This document shows, piece by piece, positions 28,744 through 36,921 of a stretch of DNA of 64,000 nucleotides. The translations under genes were made by a program, and so were the position numbers. The notes below the pieces were generated by a model that made no database searches, had not been told where the DNA came from, and saw only the letters and a program-made list of their open reading frames with translations. Each line of letters starts with the position of its first letter. The stretch's first letter is position 1. Origin of the DNA: Roseateles puraquae (GTDB lineage: Bacteria > Pseudomonadota > Gammaproteobacteria > Burkholderiales > Burkholderiaceae_C); NCBI RefSeq assembly GCF_002205845.1, contig NZ_NISI01000003.1:283068-347067 (forward strand), given 5' to 3'.

Positions 28744-29970
28744 TCAGGCGGAATGCCGGCGGCGGTAGCCCGCCAGGAAGCGCTCGATGCGGCCGATGGC
28801 CTCGCGCAGGTCGTCGACGTTGGGCAGGAAGACGAGGCGGAAGTGGTCGTGCTCGGGCCAGTTGAAGCCGGTGCCTTGCACGATCAGCACCTTCTCTTCG
28901 GCCAGCAGCTCGTAGGCGAACTGCTGGTCGTCGGCGATCGGGTAGACCTTGGGGTCCAGCCGCGGGAACATGTACAGCGCCGCCTTGGGCTTGACCACGC
29001 TCACGCCCGGGATCTGGCTGAGCAGCTCATAGGCGAGGTCGCGCTGGTGGCAGAGCCGCCCGGTCGGGGCCACCAGGTCCTTGATGCTCTGGTAGCCGCC
29101 CAGTGCCGTCTGGATGGCCAGCTGACCCGGCGTGTTGGAGCACAGGCGCAGCGAGGCCAGCATGTTCAGGCCCTCGATGTAGTCGCGGGCATGGCGCTTC
29201 TCGCCGCTGACGACCATCCAGCCGGCGCGGTAGCCGCAGGCACGGTAGTTCTTGGACAGGCCGTTGAAGGTGATGACCAGCACGTCATCGGCCAGCGAGG
29301 CCAGCGCGGTGTGCGTATGGCCGTCGTACAGCGTCTTGTCGTAGATCTCGTCGGCGAACACGACGAGCTGGTGGCGGCGCGCCAGCTCCAGGATGCCCAG
29401 CAGCAGGTCGTTCGGGTAGAGCGCGCCGGTCGGGTTGTTCGGGTTGCAGACCATGATGCCGCGGGTGCGCGGCGTGATCTTGGACTCGATGTCCGCCAGA
29501 TCGGGCAGCCAGCCGGCGGCCTCGTCGCACAGGTAGTGCACCGGCCGGCCGCCGGAGAGGCCGACGACCGCCGTGTACAGCGGGAAGTCGGGCGCCGGGA
29601 TCAGGATCTCGTCGCCGTCATTGACCAGCGCGTTGATGGCCATCTGGATCAGCTCGGACGCGCCATTGCCGAGGTAGACGTCGTCCACCGTCACGCCCTT
29701 GACGCCCTGCTGCTGGGTGTAGTGCACCACCGCCTTGCGGGGGGCGAACAGGCCCTTGCTGTCGGTGTAGCCACCGGCGTCGCCCAGGTTGCGGATCATG
29801 TCCTGCACGATCTCGTCAGGGGGCGTCAGGCCGAACACGGCCGTGTTGCCGATGTTCAGCTTCATGATCTTCTGGCCCTCCTCCTCCATCTGGCGGGCCT
29901 TGTCCAACACCGGGCCACGGATGTCGTAGCTGACGCTGGCGAGCTTGCTGGACTTGGCGATGGGCTTCAA
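28744..29970 (-). CDS. Pyridoxal phosphate aminotransferase (AlaA/AlaC-like)
   Basis: A 408-residue class I aminotransferase, probably making alanine from pyruvate. PLP lysine in TFNGLSKNYRACGYRAGW; also CNPNNPTGALYP and FADEIYDKTLYDG. The only ATG in frame is at 30189, which would run across the intergenic space and into the divergent Mth938 gene. I prefer TTG at 29970 (KPIAKSSKLASVSYDIRGP follows): it has CGGAG six bases upstream and matches where relatives begin. First gene of a run continuing with hom, thrC, moeA, moaD and speD. Confidence 0.9.
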   Translation of the reverse strand: MKPIAKSSKLASVSYDIRGPVLDKARQMEEEGQKIMKLNIGNTAVFGLTPPDEIVQDMIRNLGDAGGYTDSKGLFAPRKAVVHYTQQQGVKGVTVDDVYLGNGASELIQMAINALVNDGDEILIPAPDFPLYTAVVGLSGGRPVHYLCDEAAGWLPDLADIESKITPRTRGIMVCNPNNPTGALYPNDLLLGILELARRHQLVVFADEIYDKTLYDGHTHTALASLADDVLVITFNGLSKNYRACGYRAGWMVVSGEKRHARDYIEGLNMLASLRLCSNTPGQLAIQTALGGYQSIKDLVAPTGRLCHQRDLAYELLSQIPGVSVVKPKAALYMFPRLDPKVYPIADDQQFAYELLAEEKVLIVQGTGFNWPEHDHFRLVFLPNVDDLREAIGRIERFLAGYRRRHSA

Positions 29971-30102
29971 ACGGGGCTCCGGGGCAGCTTTTTGCTGCAG
30001 TGCAGGATGGGTCGGACGGGGATCTCGGAGTTTAAGCAAGGCCCAGGCACGCGGCCTGCCGATCTGGGCGACACTCGCGCCGGTTTCCAGCGCCGATTTC
30101 CG

Positions 30103-30477
30103 ATGAAGTTCCAGCTCGACGAGCCGCAGGGCGGCAACAGCATTTCCCGTCACGACGCCCAGGGCGTCTGGGTCAACGGGCAGCCCCATACCGCCAGCGT
30201 GCTGGTGCCCTGGAAGGGCGCCGTGGCCCCCTGGGCGCCTTCGCGCTTCGAGGAACTTCGACCCGCGGATTTCGAAGCGATCAAGGCGCTGAACCCCGAG
30301 CTGGTGGTCTTTGGCAGCGGAGCGCGGCTGCGGTTTCCGAGCCCGGCCCTGTGGCGCGGGCTGGTGGAGGCACGCATCGGATTCGAGGTGATGGACCTGG
30401 CAGCCGCCTGCCGCACCTACAACGTGCTGGCCAGCGAAGGCCGCAACGTTCTGGCGGCTCTCTTGATCGAGGGATGA
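30103..30477 (+). CDS. Mth938-like domain (DUF498) protein
   Basis: A 124-residue protein of the Mth938/NDUFAF3-like family: MKFQLDEPQGGNSISRHDA, the characteristic PELVVFGSGARLRFPSPALW, and the end ACRTYNVLASEGRNVLAALL. In mitochondria the relative NDUFAF3 helps assemble complex I; bacterial function is not settled. ATG at 30103 with no clear Shine-Dalgarno sequence. Divergent from the aminotransferase with 132 bp between starts; the frame is open far upstream only because of base composition. Confidence 0.9.
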   Translation: MKFQLDEPQGGNSISRHDAQGVWVNGQPHTASVLVPWKGAVAPWAPSRFEELRPADFEAIKALNPELVVFGSGARLRFPSPALWRGLVEARIGFEVMDLAAACRTYNVLASEGRNVLAALLIEG

Positions 30478-30508
30478 GGCCGGCCGCCGGGAAGGCGGGC
30501 CGAGGCTT

Positions 30509-30514
30509 TATAAT
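30509..30514 (+). promoter_or_regulatory. Probable -10 element for bcp
   Basis: A perfect TATAAT stands 100 bp before the bcp ATG in otherwise GC-rich DNA. No good -35 is visible at the expected distance. Transcription from about 30521 would give a leader of roughly 90 nt containing the hairpin at 30563-30603. Confidence 0.55.
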
Positions 30515-30562
30515 CACGGGCTATTGCCTGCGGGCGCCCGCGTGAATTGCTTCTGTTCTCAG

Positions 30563-30603
30563 GGCAAGCTCACGAACCGGGGACCCCGTGAGCCCAACTT
30601 GCC
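30563..30603 (+). promoter_or_regulatory. Structured 5' leader hairpin upstream of bcp
   Basis: GGCAAGCTCACG (30563-30574) pairs with CGTGAG (30587-30592) and, after a 5-nt bulge, CTTGCC (30598-30603): a 12-bp interrupted stem ending 10 nt before the bcp ATG. The start has no visible Shine-Dalgarno sequence, and the strand between stem and ATG is C-rich. A role in translation control or mRNA stability is possible. Confidence 0.5.
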
Positions 30604-30613
30604 GCACCCCCCA

Positions 30614-31093
30614 ATGACGCCTGCGCTCAACAAACCCCTGCCGGAAATTGAGGCTCAAGCCACCGGCGGCGTGAAGTTCACTGCCAACGCCTTCCTGGGC
30701 AAGTCGGTCGTGCTGTACTTCTACCCGAAAGACAACACACCGGGTTGTACCACCGAGGCAATGCAATTCCGCGATCGCCACAAGGACTTCGTGAAAGCCG
30801 GCGCAGTTGTGCTGGGTGTTTCGCGTGACAACATGGCCTCGCACGAGAAGTTCAAGCAAGCGCTGGAACTGCCGTTCGAGCTGATCGCCGACACCGAAGA
30901 AAAGCTCTGCCACATGTTCGGCGTGGTCAAGAACAAGATCATGTACGGCAAGAAGGTCAAGGGCATCGAGCGCTCGACCTTCCTGATCAGCCCCACGGGC
31001 ATCCTGGTGGGCGAGTGGCGCGGCATCAAGGTCGCCGGCCACGTCGACGAAGTGCTCAAGGCGGTCAAGGGCCTCAAGAAGGAAGCCGCCTGA
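30614..31093 (+). CDS. bcp: Thioredoxin-dependent peroxiredoxin (BCP/PrxQ type)
   Basis: A 159-residue thiol peroxidase reducing hydrogen and organic peroxides. The peroxidatic cysteine is in YFYPKDNTPGCTTEA; a second Cys (EKLCHMFGVV) is at a less usual place for the resolving residue, and the family motif with a Cys five residues after the first is absent (TPGCTTEAMQF). The preferred start is ATG 30614 (MTPALNKPLPEIEA); a TTG-initiated extension to 30524 would add an atypical leader. Followed by a terminator at 31188. Confidence 0.94.
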   Translation: MTPALNKPLPEIEAQATGGVKFTANAFLGKSVVLYFYPKDNTPGCTTEAMQFRDRHKDFVKAGAVVLGVSRDNMASHEKFKQALELPFELIADTEEKLCHMFGVVKNKIMYGKKVKGIERSTFLISPTGILVGEWRGIKVAGHVDEVLKAVKGLKKEAA

Positions 31094-31187
31094 CGGTCTC
31101 CCATCGGGTTCATCCCTGACACGGCGGCGCCCGCCGGCATGTGCATAATCAAGCCATGCCCCGGGTCGAATCCTCGCCTCAGACTTC

Positions 31188-31218
31188 AAAAGCCGCGCTC
31201 ATCCTGCGCGGCTTTTTG
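31188..31218 (+). terminator. Rho-independent terminator after bcp
   Basis: A 7-bp stem AGCCGCG / CGCGGCT (31191-31197 and 31207-31213) followed by TTTT, preceded by AAAA so it could work in both directions. It lies about 95 bp after the bcp stop and 50 bp before the PhoH gene. Confidence 0.85.
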
Positions 31219-31269
31219 CTTTCTGCGCGCTGGATGTCGTGGGGCCCACCCCCTGCCGCCTAGCCGTAC

Positions 31270-32946
31270 ATGCCACTGCCCAAGCCTCCTGCACAACGCG
31301 CCAGCCGCCTCGACGCCACCGACTACTCGGCCAACCTGACTCCCAGCAAACCCCGTGCCGTGCCGCCCAGCGTGGCACCCGCCAAGCCGGCCGCCTCGCC
31401 GGCCGCAGCCCCCACCGCCGAGGTGCTGCGCCTGCCCACCCCCGCCGCGACGCCGGCACCTGCGGCCAAAACCGGCCTGCCCACCAAATCGGCCAGCAAG
31501 GCCCCCGCCAAGACGGCAGCACCCAAGCGCAGCCGCAAGCCGGCCGAAGCACCCAAGCTGTTCGTGCTGGACACCAACGTGCTGATGCACGACCCGATGT
31601 CGCTGTTCCGCTTCGAGGAGCACGACGTCTTCCTGCCCATGATCACGCTGGAGGAACTGGACGGGCACAAGAAGGGCATGACCGAGGTCGCCCGCAACGT
31701 GCGCCAGGTCAGCCGCGAGCTGGACCAACTCGCCGCCAGCCTCAAGAGCAGCAGCATCGAGGAGATGGGCAAGGGCCTGCCCCTGGCGGCCACCGGCCAC
31801 CGCGAGGCCGAGGGCAAGCTGTTCTTCCAGACCCAGCTGATCGACACGCCCCTGCCCCAGGGCCTGCCGCAGGGCAAGGCGGACAACCAGATCCTCGGCG
31901 TCGTGCAGGCGCTCAAGGGCCTGCACCCGGGCCGGGAGGTGGTGCTGGTGTCCAAGGACATCAACATGCGCATCAAGGCCCGCGCCCTGGGCCTGCCTGC
32001 GGAGGACTACCGCAACGACAAGACGCTGGAAGACTCCGACCTGCTCTACACCGGCGTGCAGGCGCTGCCCAGCGACTTCTGGGAGCGCCATGGCAAGACC
32101 ATGGAGAGCTGGCAGCAGGGCAACACGACGTTCTACCGGATCAGCGGGCCGCTCGTGCCCACGCTGCTGGTCAACGAGCTCGTCTACCTCGAAGCCCCCG
32201 GCGCCACGCCGCTGTATGCCAAGGTCACCGAGATCACCGGCAAGACGGCGGTGCTCAAGACGCTGAAGGACTACGGCCACCAGAAGAACGCCGTCTGGGG
32301 CGTGACGGCCCGCAATCGCGAACAGAACTTCGCGCTGAACCTGCTGATGGACCCGGAATGCGACTTCGTCACGCTCACCGGCACCGCCGGCACCGGCAAG
32401 ACGCTGATGACGCTGGCCGCCGGCCTGTCGCAGGTGCTGGATGACCGCCGCTACAGCGAGATCATCGTCACCCGCGTGACCGTGCCCGTCGGCGAGGACA
32501 TCGGCTTCCTGCCCGGCACGGAGGAAGAGAAGATGGGCCCCTGGATGGGTGCGCTGGACGACAACCTCGAAGTGCTGGCCAAGGGCGACTCTTCCGCCGG
32601 CGAATGGGGCCGTGCCGCCACCAACGACCTGGTGCGCAGCAAGATCAAGATCAAGAGCTTGAACTTCATGCGCGGGCGGACCTTCCTGAACAAGTTCGTC
32701 ATCATCGACGAGGCGCAGAACCTGACGCCCAAGCAGATGAAGACCCTGATCACCCGTGCCGGCCCCGGCACCAAGATCGTCTGCCTGGGCAACCTCGCAC
32801 AGATCGACACGCCCTACCTCACCGAGGGCAGCTCGGGCCTCACGTTTGCGGTGGACCGCTTCAAGGGCTGGGCCCACAGCGGCCATGTCACGCTGGCCCG
32901 CGGCGAGCGCTCGCGCTTAGCGGACTTCGCCTCCGAAGTGCTCTGA
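31270..32946 (+). CDS. PIN domain-PhoH family ATPase (YlaK-like)
   Basis: A 558-residue protein. A long Ala/Pro/Lys-rich N-terminal region (about 1-95) precedes a PIN nuclease domain starting FVLDTNVLMHDP (acidic residue D about 102) and a C-terminal PhoH NTPase with Walker A TGTAGTGKTLMTLAAG and Walker B FVIIDEAQNLTPKQ. PhoH2-like proteins are reported to act as RNA helicase/RNases; role in this organism is unknown. Start at 31270 has no strong ribosome site. Followed by the HiPIP gene after 14 bp. Confidence 0.93.
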   Translation: MPLPKPPAQRASRLDATDYSANLTPSKPRAVPPSVAPAKPAASPAAAPTAEVLRLPTPAATPAPAAKTGLPTKSASKAPAKTAAPKRSRKPAEAPKLFVLDTNVLMHDPMSLFRFEEHDVFLPMITLEELDGHKKGMTEVARNVRQVSRELDQLAASLKSSSIEEMGKGLPLAATGHREAEGKLFFQTQLIDTPLPQGLPQGKADNQILGVVQALKGLHPGREVVLVSKDINMRIKARALGLPAEDYRNDKTLEDSDLLYTGVQALPSDFWERHGKTMESWQQGNTTFYRISGPLVPTLLVNELVYLEAPGATPLYAKVTEITGKTAVLKTLKDYGHQKNAVWGVTARNREQNFALNLLMDPECDFVTLTGTAGTGKTLMTLAAGLSQVLDDRRYSEIIVTRVTVPVGEDIGFLPGTEEEKMGPWMGALDDNLEVLAKGDSSAGEWGRAATNDLVRSKIKIKSLNFMRGRTFLNKFVIIDEAQNLTPKQMKTLITRAGPGTKIVCLGNLAQIDTPYLTEGSSGLTFAVDRFKGWAHSGHVTLARGERSRLADFASEVL

Positions 32947-32960
32947 CCCGGGAGATGCCC

Positions 32961-33281
32961 ATGGCCCCGCCCTCCCCTGCCACCTCGCTCCTGCGCCGGC
33001 GTCTGCTGCAAACGCTGCCGCTCTGGGGCACGGGGCTTGCCCGCGCGCAGTCCCAGCCCCTGCTGGACGAGGGAGACGACGAGGCCAAGGCCGTGGGCTA
33101 CCACGCCGACGCCAGCAAGGTCGACGCCAAGAAGTTCCCCAAGTACGCCAAGGGCCAGACGTGCGCCAACTGCCAGCTCTACGCGGCGGATGGCGGCAAG
33201 CCCTCAGGCGGCTGCGCGCTCTTCTACGGCAAGGACGTGCTGGCCAAGGGCTGGTGCAACGCCTGGGAAAAGAAGGTCTGA
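32961..33281 (+). CDS. High-potential iron-sulfur protein (HiPIP)
   Basis: A 106-residue periplasmic electron carrier. The N-terminus (LLRRRLLQTLPLWGTGLARA) is an export signal with arginines in a Tat-like position. Mature part carries the four [4Fe-4S] cysteines in the HiPIP spacing: CANC, then GGCALF and GWCNAW. Start chosen at 32961, six bases after GGAG; an ATG at 32955 is too close to that site. HiPIPs donate electrons to terminal oxidases or photosynthetic centres in purple bacteria and their relatives, which fits the Rubrivivax-like content. Confidence 0.93.
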   Translation: MAPPSPATSLLRRRLLQTLPLWGTGLARAQSQPLLDEGDDEAKAVGYHADASKVDAKKFPKYAKGQTCANCQLYAADGGKPSGGCALFYGKDVLAKGWCNAWEKKV

Positions 33282-33327
33282 CGCCAACCGGGCGCCGTCG
33301 CGACGTCCCTCTCGCTCGCCCGGCGGG

Positions 33328-34710
33328 TCATTCCCCGCGGCGCATCTGCGTCGAGAAGCGCTGCACGCCCGCATCCCGCAACACCGCCAGCCGACCGGCC
33401 TCGATCAGCCGGTCGATCTGGTCGGCCGGCAGCTTCAAGCGCGTCGGGATGGCGTTCAGCGCAGCCTCGTCCGCCTCGGGCAGGTCGGCAAAACTGATCT
33501 GCGTGACCGCAAACCGCAGGTCTTCACAGCGCCAGTCGGGGTTCTTGGCCCGCAGGGCCGCCTTGCGCTCTTCCGGCAGTGAGCAGCGCCAGGTGACCAG
33601 GTCTCGCTCCCAGGCACGCATCATCGGCACGAAGTAGGCGTAGCTCATGCGCATGGTGCTTTCGATGGCGGTGTCGACCGCGCCGGTGGCGATGTCCACA
33701 CCCGAGGGCCCGGCCAGTTCGCGCCCCCAGTCGGCGCTCGGCCCTTGGCCCGCGTCGACCACGATGAACAGCAGCCGGCGCAGGTTGGCTGCGTCGTGCT
33801 CGCTGATCGGCCCATAAGGCGTGTCCAGCAGCACGCGGCTTTGCAGGATGCTGACCAGGCCCAGGTTGTCGCTGATACCGCCGTCCACCAGCTTCAGGTA
33901 GCGGCCGGTGCGCGGGTCGCGGAAGTCCTGCAGCGCGCGCTTGAGCGCCAGGCGCAGCCGGTGCAGGTCGTCGCGCTCCGCACCCTGGCGCGTCAGCCCC
34001 GGGGGCAGCGGCCCGTTGCAGGCGGCCGGAAACTTCTCCAGCACCACGGGCGCAAAGAACAGCGGCACGGCCATCGAAGCGGCCACCGCCTCTGACACCG
34101 GGAAGCTCGCCAGATCACTGCAGATGGCATCGAACGCCCGCTCATGGAAGGGGAAGGCCAGGCGGTATTGCGCGTTGGTGGCGTTGATCCACACGGCCGG
34201 CCGCTCGCGCTTGAGCATGTCGGCGAAGGTCGCGCCCTTGAAGACGTCGCGGTCCAGCCAGTCGTTCAGGTTGCTGCGGTCGTTCAAGCCACCGGCCAGC
34301 AAGCGCATCAGGTTGGTCGGGTTGATCAGGCTGAAGCGCAGGCCGGCCTCGCCGTCGCGCAGCAGCACCTTGTCCCGAAAGCCTCGCAGCCCGTCGGCGC
34401 CGTGCAGCCCGAAGTAGGCCGCCGTGATGGAGCCGCCGGACACACTGGTGATGAAGGTGACTTCATCCAGCAGATGTCGTGGGCCTGCCGACGGTTGCTC
34501 GCGCAGGCCCTCCAGCACCCCGTAGGCGAAGGCCGCTGCCCGCAGGCCCCCGCCGCTGAAGCTCAAAGCGACCGCGGTTTGCGGCGTGTCGGCCCGCGGC
34601 GCCCGTTGCAGGGGCTCGGCGACGGCAGGCTGGTTGCGCGGCGGGTTCAGCGGTGAACCCGCGCAGCCTGCCAGGGCCAGGCACAGCAGAGAGATCGACA
34701 ACAAGCGCAT
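33328..34710 (-). CDS. Patatin-like phospholipase lipoprotein
   Basis: A 460-residue lipid acyl hydrolase. A lipoprotein signal (LLCLALAGC, Cys16) anchors it to a membrane. Patatin motifs: oxyanion loop LSFSGGGLRAAAFAYGV, nucleophile Ser in FITSVSGGSITAAY and catalytic Asp in KLVDGGISDNLGL. The remaining C-terminal part, about 130 residues, shows no domain I recognise. Likely a surface or periplasmic phospholipase. Convergent with HiPIP; 80 bp downstream of the PEP-CTERM gene stop on the same strand. Confidence 0.92.
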   Translation of the reverse strand: MRLLSISLLCLALAGCAGSPLNPPRNQPAVAEPLQRAPRADTPQTAVALSFSGGGLRAAAFAYGVLEGLREQPSAGPRHLLDEVTFITSVSGGSITAAYFGLHGADGLRGFRDKVLLRDGEAGLRFSLINPTNLMRLLAGGLNDRSNLNDWLDRDVFKGATFADMLKRERPAVWINATNAQYRLAFPFHERAFDAICSDLASFPVSEAVAASMAVPLFFAPVVLEKFPAACNGPLPPGLTRQGAERDDLHRLRLALKRALQDFRDPRTGRYLKLVDGGISDNLGLVSILQSRVLLDTPYGPISEHDAANLRRLLFIVVDAGQGPSADWGRELAGPSGVDIATGAVDTAIESTMRMSYAYFVPMMRAWERDLVTWRCSLPEERKAALRAKNPDWRCEDLRFAVTQISFADLPEADEAALNAIPTRLKLPADQIDRLIEAGRLAVLRDAGVQRFSTQMRRGE

Positions 34711-34790
34711 CGTGCGGCAAGGCGAAGTGGCGGCCGGCGCATTCTGCCGATGCCGCAGGGCCTGGCGCCCGCGCCGGGCTGAGCTGTGGC

Positions 34791-35501
34791 TTAAGCCTGA
34801 CGGCGGCGCACGGCCAGCAGACCGAGCGCCAGGCCCGCCAGCGCCAGGCTGCCCGGCTCGGGCACGGTCACCACATCCGCCGCCGGAGCGAAGGTGGAGA
34901 AGATGCCGGAGATGTGTTGCACGGGAACATCCGCCACATCCATGATCCCGCTGAGGTCATAGTTCGTCGCGTCGGTATCGAGGAACATGAAGTACGAGGT
35001 CTCCCCGGCCGCCAGACCCACCAGCGCCCCCGTATCGTCGGTGGTCCTGAAGGTGAAGTTGAAGTAGCTGGACTGCGAGCCGCCGAAGCGGTTCGCCGAA
35101 ACCGGTGCCCGATCGCCGGTCGAATCGGAGCGCCAATTGACGAGGTACTGGCTGGTGTAGATCTCGCCCAGCCGGAATGACCCCAGCGCGTCCGACGAGT
35201 TGGCGCTACTGCTGACCTGCCAATAGAAGTCCAGCGTGCCGTCCACCGCGCGGATGACCCGGGACTCGATGGTGCCCGACACCGTGCCGGAGCTCGCCAC
35301 GAAACTGAAGTTGTTGATCAGCGTGTCGATCACCGTGCCAGCAAGTTGCGGCTCGGCGGCGACGGTCGTGCCCGTTGGCAGAGCCACGATCGTGTTGACC
35401 GGCAACAGCGCCGCCTGGGCTCCGGGGCTGGCAGCCAGGGTCAGCCAGGTCAGGCCGGTGGCCAGGAGAGATCGCGCCAAAGACGATGAACGACGCAGCA
35501 T
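34791..35501 (-). CDS. PEP-CTERM sorting-signal protein
   Basis: A 236-residue exported protein. It has a signal peptide (SSSLARSLLATGLTWLTLAA, ending AQA) and the C-terminal exosortase signal: VPEPGSLALAGLALGL, one hydrophobic helix, then RRRQA. The middle is a beta-rich, Thr/Ser/Asn-rich region of unknown function with low cysteine content. Such proteins are processed by exosortase and linked to extracellular polysaccharide. Start at 35501 has GGAGG seven bases upstream; a longer frame to 35534 is less likely. Exosortase itself is not in the window. Confidence 0.93.
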   Translation of the reverse strand: MLRRSSSLARSLLATGLTWLTLAASPGAQAALLPVNTIVALPTGTTVAAEPQLAGTVIDTLINNFSFVASSGTVSGTIESRVIRAVDGTLDFYWQVSSSANSSDALGSFRLGEIYTSQYLVNWRSDSTGDRAPVSANRFGGSQSSYFNFTFRTTDDTGALVGLAAGETSYFMFLDTDATNYDLSGIMDVADVPVQHISGIFSTFAPAADVVTVPEPGSLALAGLALGLLAVRRRQA

Positions 35502-35590
35502 GTCAGCCTCCTCAAAAGTGCATGTGCTCGCCAAGATATGAGGCCCGTCCGCATCGTGCGCCCCCTAACTCGCACAGTTCCCCCAGACCT

Positions 35591-35631
35591 GCGGGGGTGA
35601 GCGACTGCAAAACTTAGGGCCTCACCCCCGC
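35591..35631. promoter_or_regulatory. Perfect 11-bp inverted repeat between the PEP-CTERM gene and dinB
   Basis: GCGGGGGTGAG (35591-35601) and CTCACCCCCGC (35621-35631) are perfect inverted copies separated by 19 bp. As the flanking genes diverge, a terminator is not needed here, so an operator is the better reading. It lies about 90 bp upstream of the PEP-CTERM start and 59 bp upstream of dinB. Confidence 0.5.
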
Positions 35632-35675
35632 GTCCAAGCCGGCTGCCGCTGCTGCCAGGGGCTGACGCCACTCGC

Positions 35676-35688
35676 CGGACAATGTCCG
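35676..35688 (+). promoter_or_regulatory. Short palindrome immediately before the dinB start
   Basis: CGGACA-A-TGTCCG is a perfect 13-base palindrome ending one base before the dinB ATG. No Shine-Dalgarno sequence is present, so the site could be an operator, a translation-blocking hairpin, or part of a promoter (GACAAT) for a nearly leaderless mRNA. Confidence 0.35.
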
Positions 35689-35689
35689 C

Positions 35690-36898
35690 ATGCCGCTGCC
35701 AGACCGCTGGATCGCTCACCTCGACATGGACGCCTTCTACGCCTCCGTCGAGTTGCTGCGCTACCCGCAGCTCAAGGGCGAGGCGGTGGTCATCGGCGGC
35801 CGACGGGCTGACGCGCCCCGCCAGCTGGAAGACGGCAGTTGGCAGTACGCCCGGCTGCGCCACTACACGGGACGCGGCGTCGTCACCACCAGCACCTATG
35901 CCGCGCGGGACCTGGGCGTGTTCTCGGCCATGGGGCTGATGAAGGCCGCCCTGCGCGCGCCCGATGCGGTCCTGCTGCCGGCCGACTTCGACAGCTACCG
36001 CAAGTACTCGCGCCTCTTCAAGGCGGCGGTGGCCGAGGTGGCGCCGGTCATCGAGGACCGCGGCATCGACGAGATCTACATCGACCTGACCGACGTGCCC
36101 GGCGTGCGGGACGCGGTGGGCCACGACCCGCTGGGCGGCGTGAAGGCCGTGGCGCGCGAGATCAAGAACTCGGTCTGGCGCGCCACGGGCCTGACCTGCT
36201 CCATCGGCATCACGCCCAACAAGCTGCTCAGCAAGATCGCCAGCGAGCTGGACAAACCCGACGGCATCACCGTGCTGACCCTGGACGACATACCCGGCAG
36301 CATCTGGCCGCTGGCGGTGCGCAAGATCAACGGCATCGGACCCAAGGCGGGCGACAAGCTCGTCAAGCTCGGCCTGCACACGGTGGGCGACATCGCCGCG
36401 GCCGACCCGGCGTGGCTGGTGGCGCAGTTTGGCCAGAGCTATGGCGAGTGGCTGCACAACGCCGCCCACGGGCGCGATGCCCGGCCGGTGGTCACGCACA
36501 GCGAGCCGGTGTCGGTGAGCCGCGAGACGACCTTCGAGCGCGACCTGCATGCGGTGCACGACAAGGCGCTGCTCGGGCAGATCATGGACGAGCTCTGCGA
36601 CCGACTGTCGCAAGACCTGGCGCGCAAGCGCTATGCCGGCAAGACGGTGGGCATCAAGCTGCGCTTCGAGGGCTTCGTGACCGTCACGCGGGACCAGACG
36701 CTCAAGGCGCCGATCGCCAGCGCCGCTGACATCCGTCGCGCCGTGGGCCTGTGCCTGAAGCGCGTCAAGTTCGACAAGCGGCTGCGCCTGATGGGCGTGC
36801 GCGTGGGCAACCTCGTGCATGCGAGCGAGGTGCCGCCGCCAGCAACCGCAGGCGTGCGCGGAGAAACGCCGCCCCGTGAGAATCTGTCGCTGTTCTGA
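35690..36898 (+). CDS. dinB: DNA polymerase IV (Y family)
   Basis: A 402-residue translesion polymerase. Catalytic acidic residues in HLDMDAFYASVE (N-terminus) and IEDRGIDEIYIDLTD; the helix-hairpin-helix stretch KINGIGPKAGDKLVKLGLHT; and a little-finger domain with SRETTFERDL. It lacks an obvious beta-clamp peptide of the QLxLF form, but the C-terminus ENLSLF is close to one. I see no LexA box of CTGT-N8-ACAG form upstream. Followed by the flavin reductase after 23 bp. Confidence 0.94.
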   Translation: MPLPDRWIAHLDMDAFYASVELLRYPQLKGEAVVIGGRRADAPRQLEDGSWQYARLRHYTGRGVVTTSTYAARDLGVFSAMGLMKAALRAPDAVLLPADFDSYRKYSRLFKAAVAEVAPVIEDRGIDEIYIDLTDVPGVRDAVGHDPLGGVKAVAREIKNSVWRATGLTCSIGITPNKLLSKIASELDKPDGITVLTLDDIPGSIWPLAVRKINGIGPKAGDKLVKLGLHTVGDIAAADPAWLVAQFGQSYGEWLHNAAHGRDARPVVTHSEPVSVSRETTFERDLHAVHDKALLGQIMDELCDRLSQDLARKRYAGKTVGIKLRFEGFVTVTRDQTLKAPIASAADIRRAVGLCLKRVKFDKRLRLMGVRVGNLVHASEVPPPATAGVRGETPPRENLSLF

Positions 36899-36921
36899 CC
36901 CGCCAGCCCTTGCTGCCCCGC

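Noticed and set aside
30524..30613. N-terminal extension of bcp from TTG 30524
   Set aside because: The added 30 residues have no match to the family and would place the structured leader inside the coding region.
31160..31185. Sequence resembling a tRNA T-loop (GGGTCGAATCC)
   Set aside because: No matching acceptor, D or anticodon stems could be built around it, and no CCA end is present.
31244..31262. Possible third, truncated copy of the dispersed repeat (CCCACCCCCTGCCGCC)
   Set aside because: Only about 16 bases match with a mismatch, and none of the three hairpins follows; too short to claim.
35600..35625. Sigma-54-like promoter for the PEP-CTERM gene (GG ... TTTTGCA on the minus strand)
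   Set aside because: The GG to GC spacing is 11, not the strict 10, and the -24 element is poor.
35632..35689. LexA-controlled promoter for dinB
   Set aside because: No CTGT-N8-ACAG or close variant is present before the gene.
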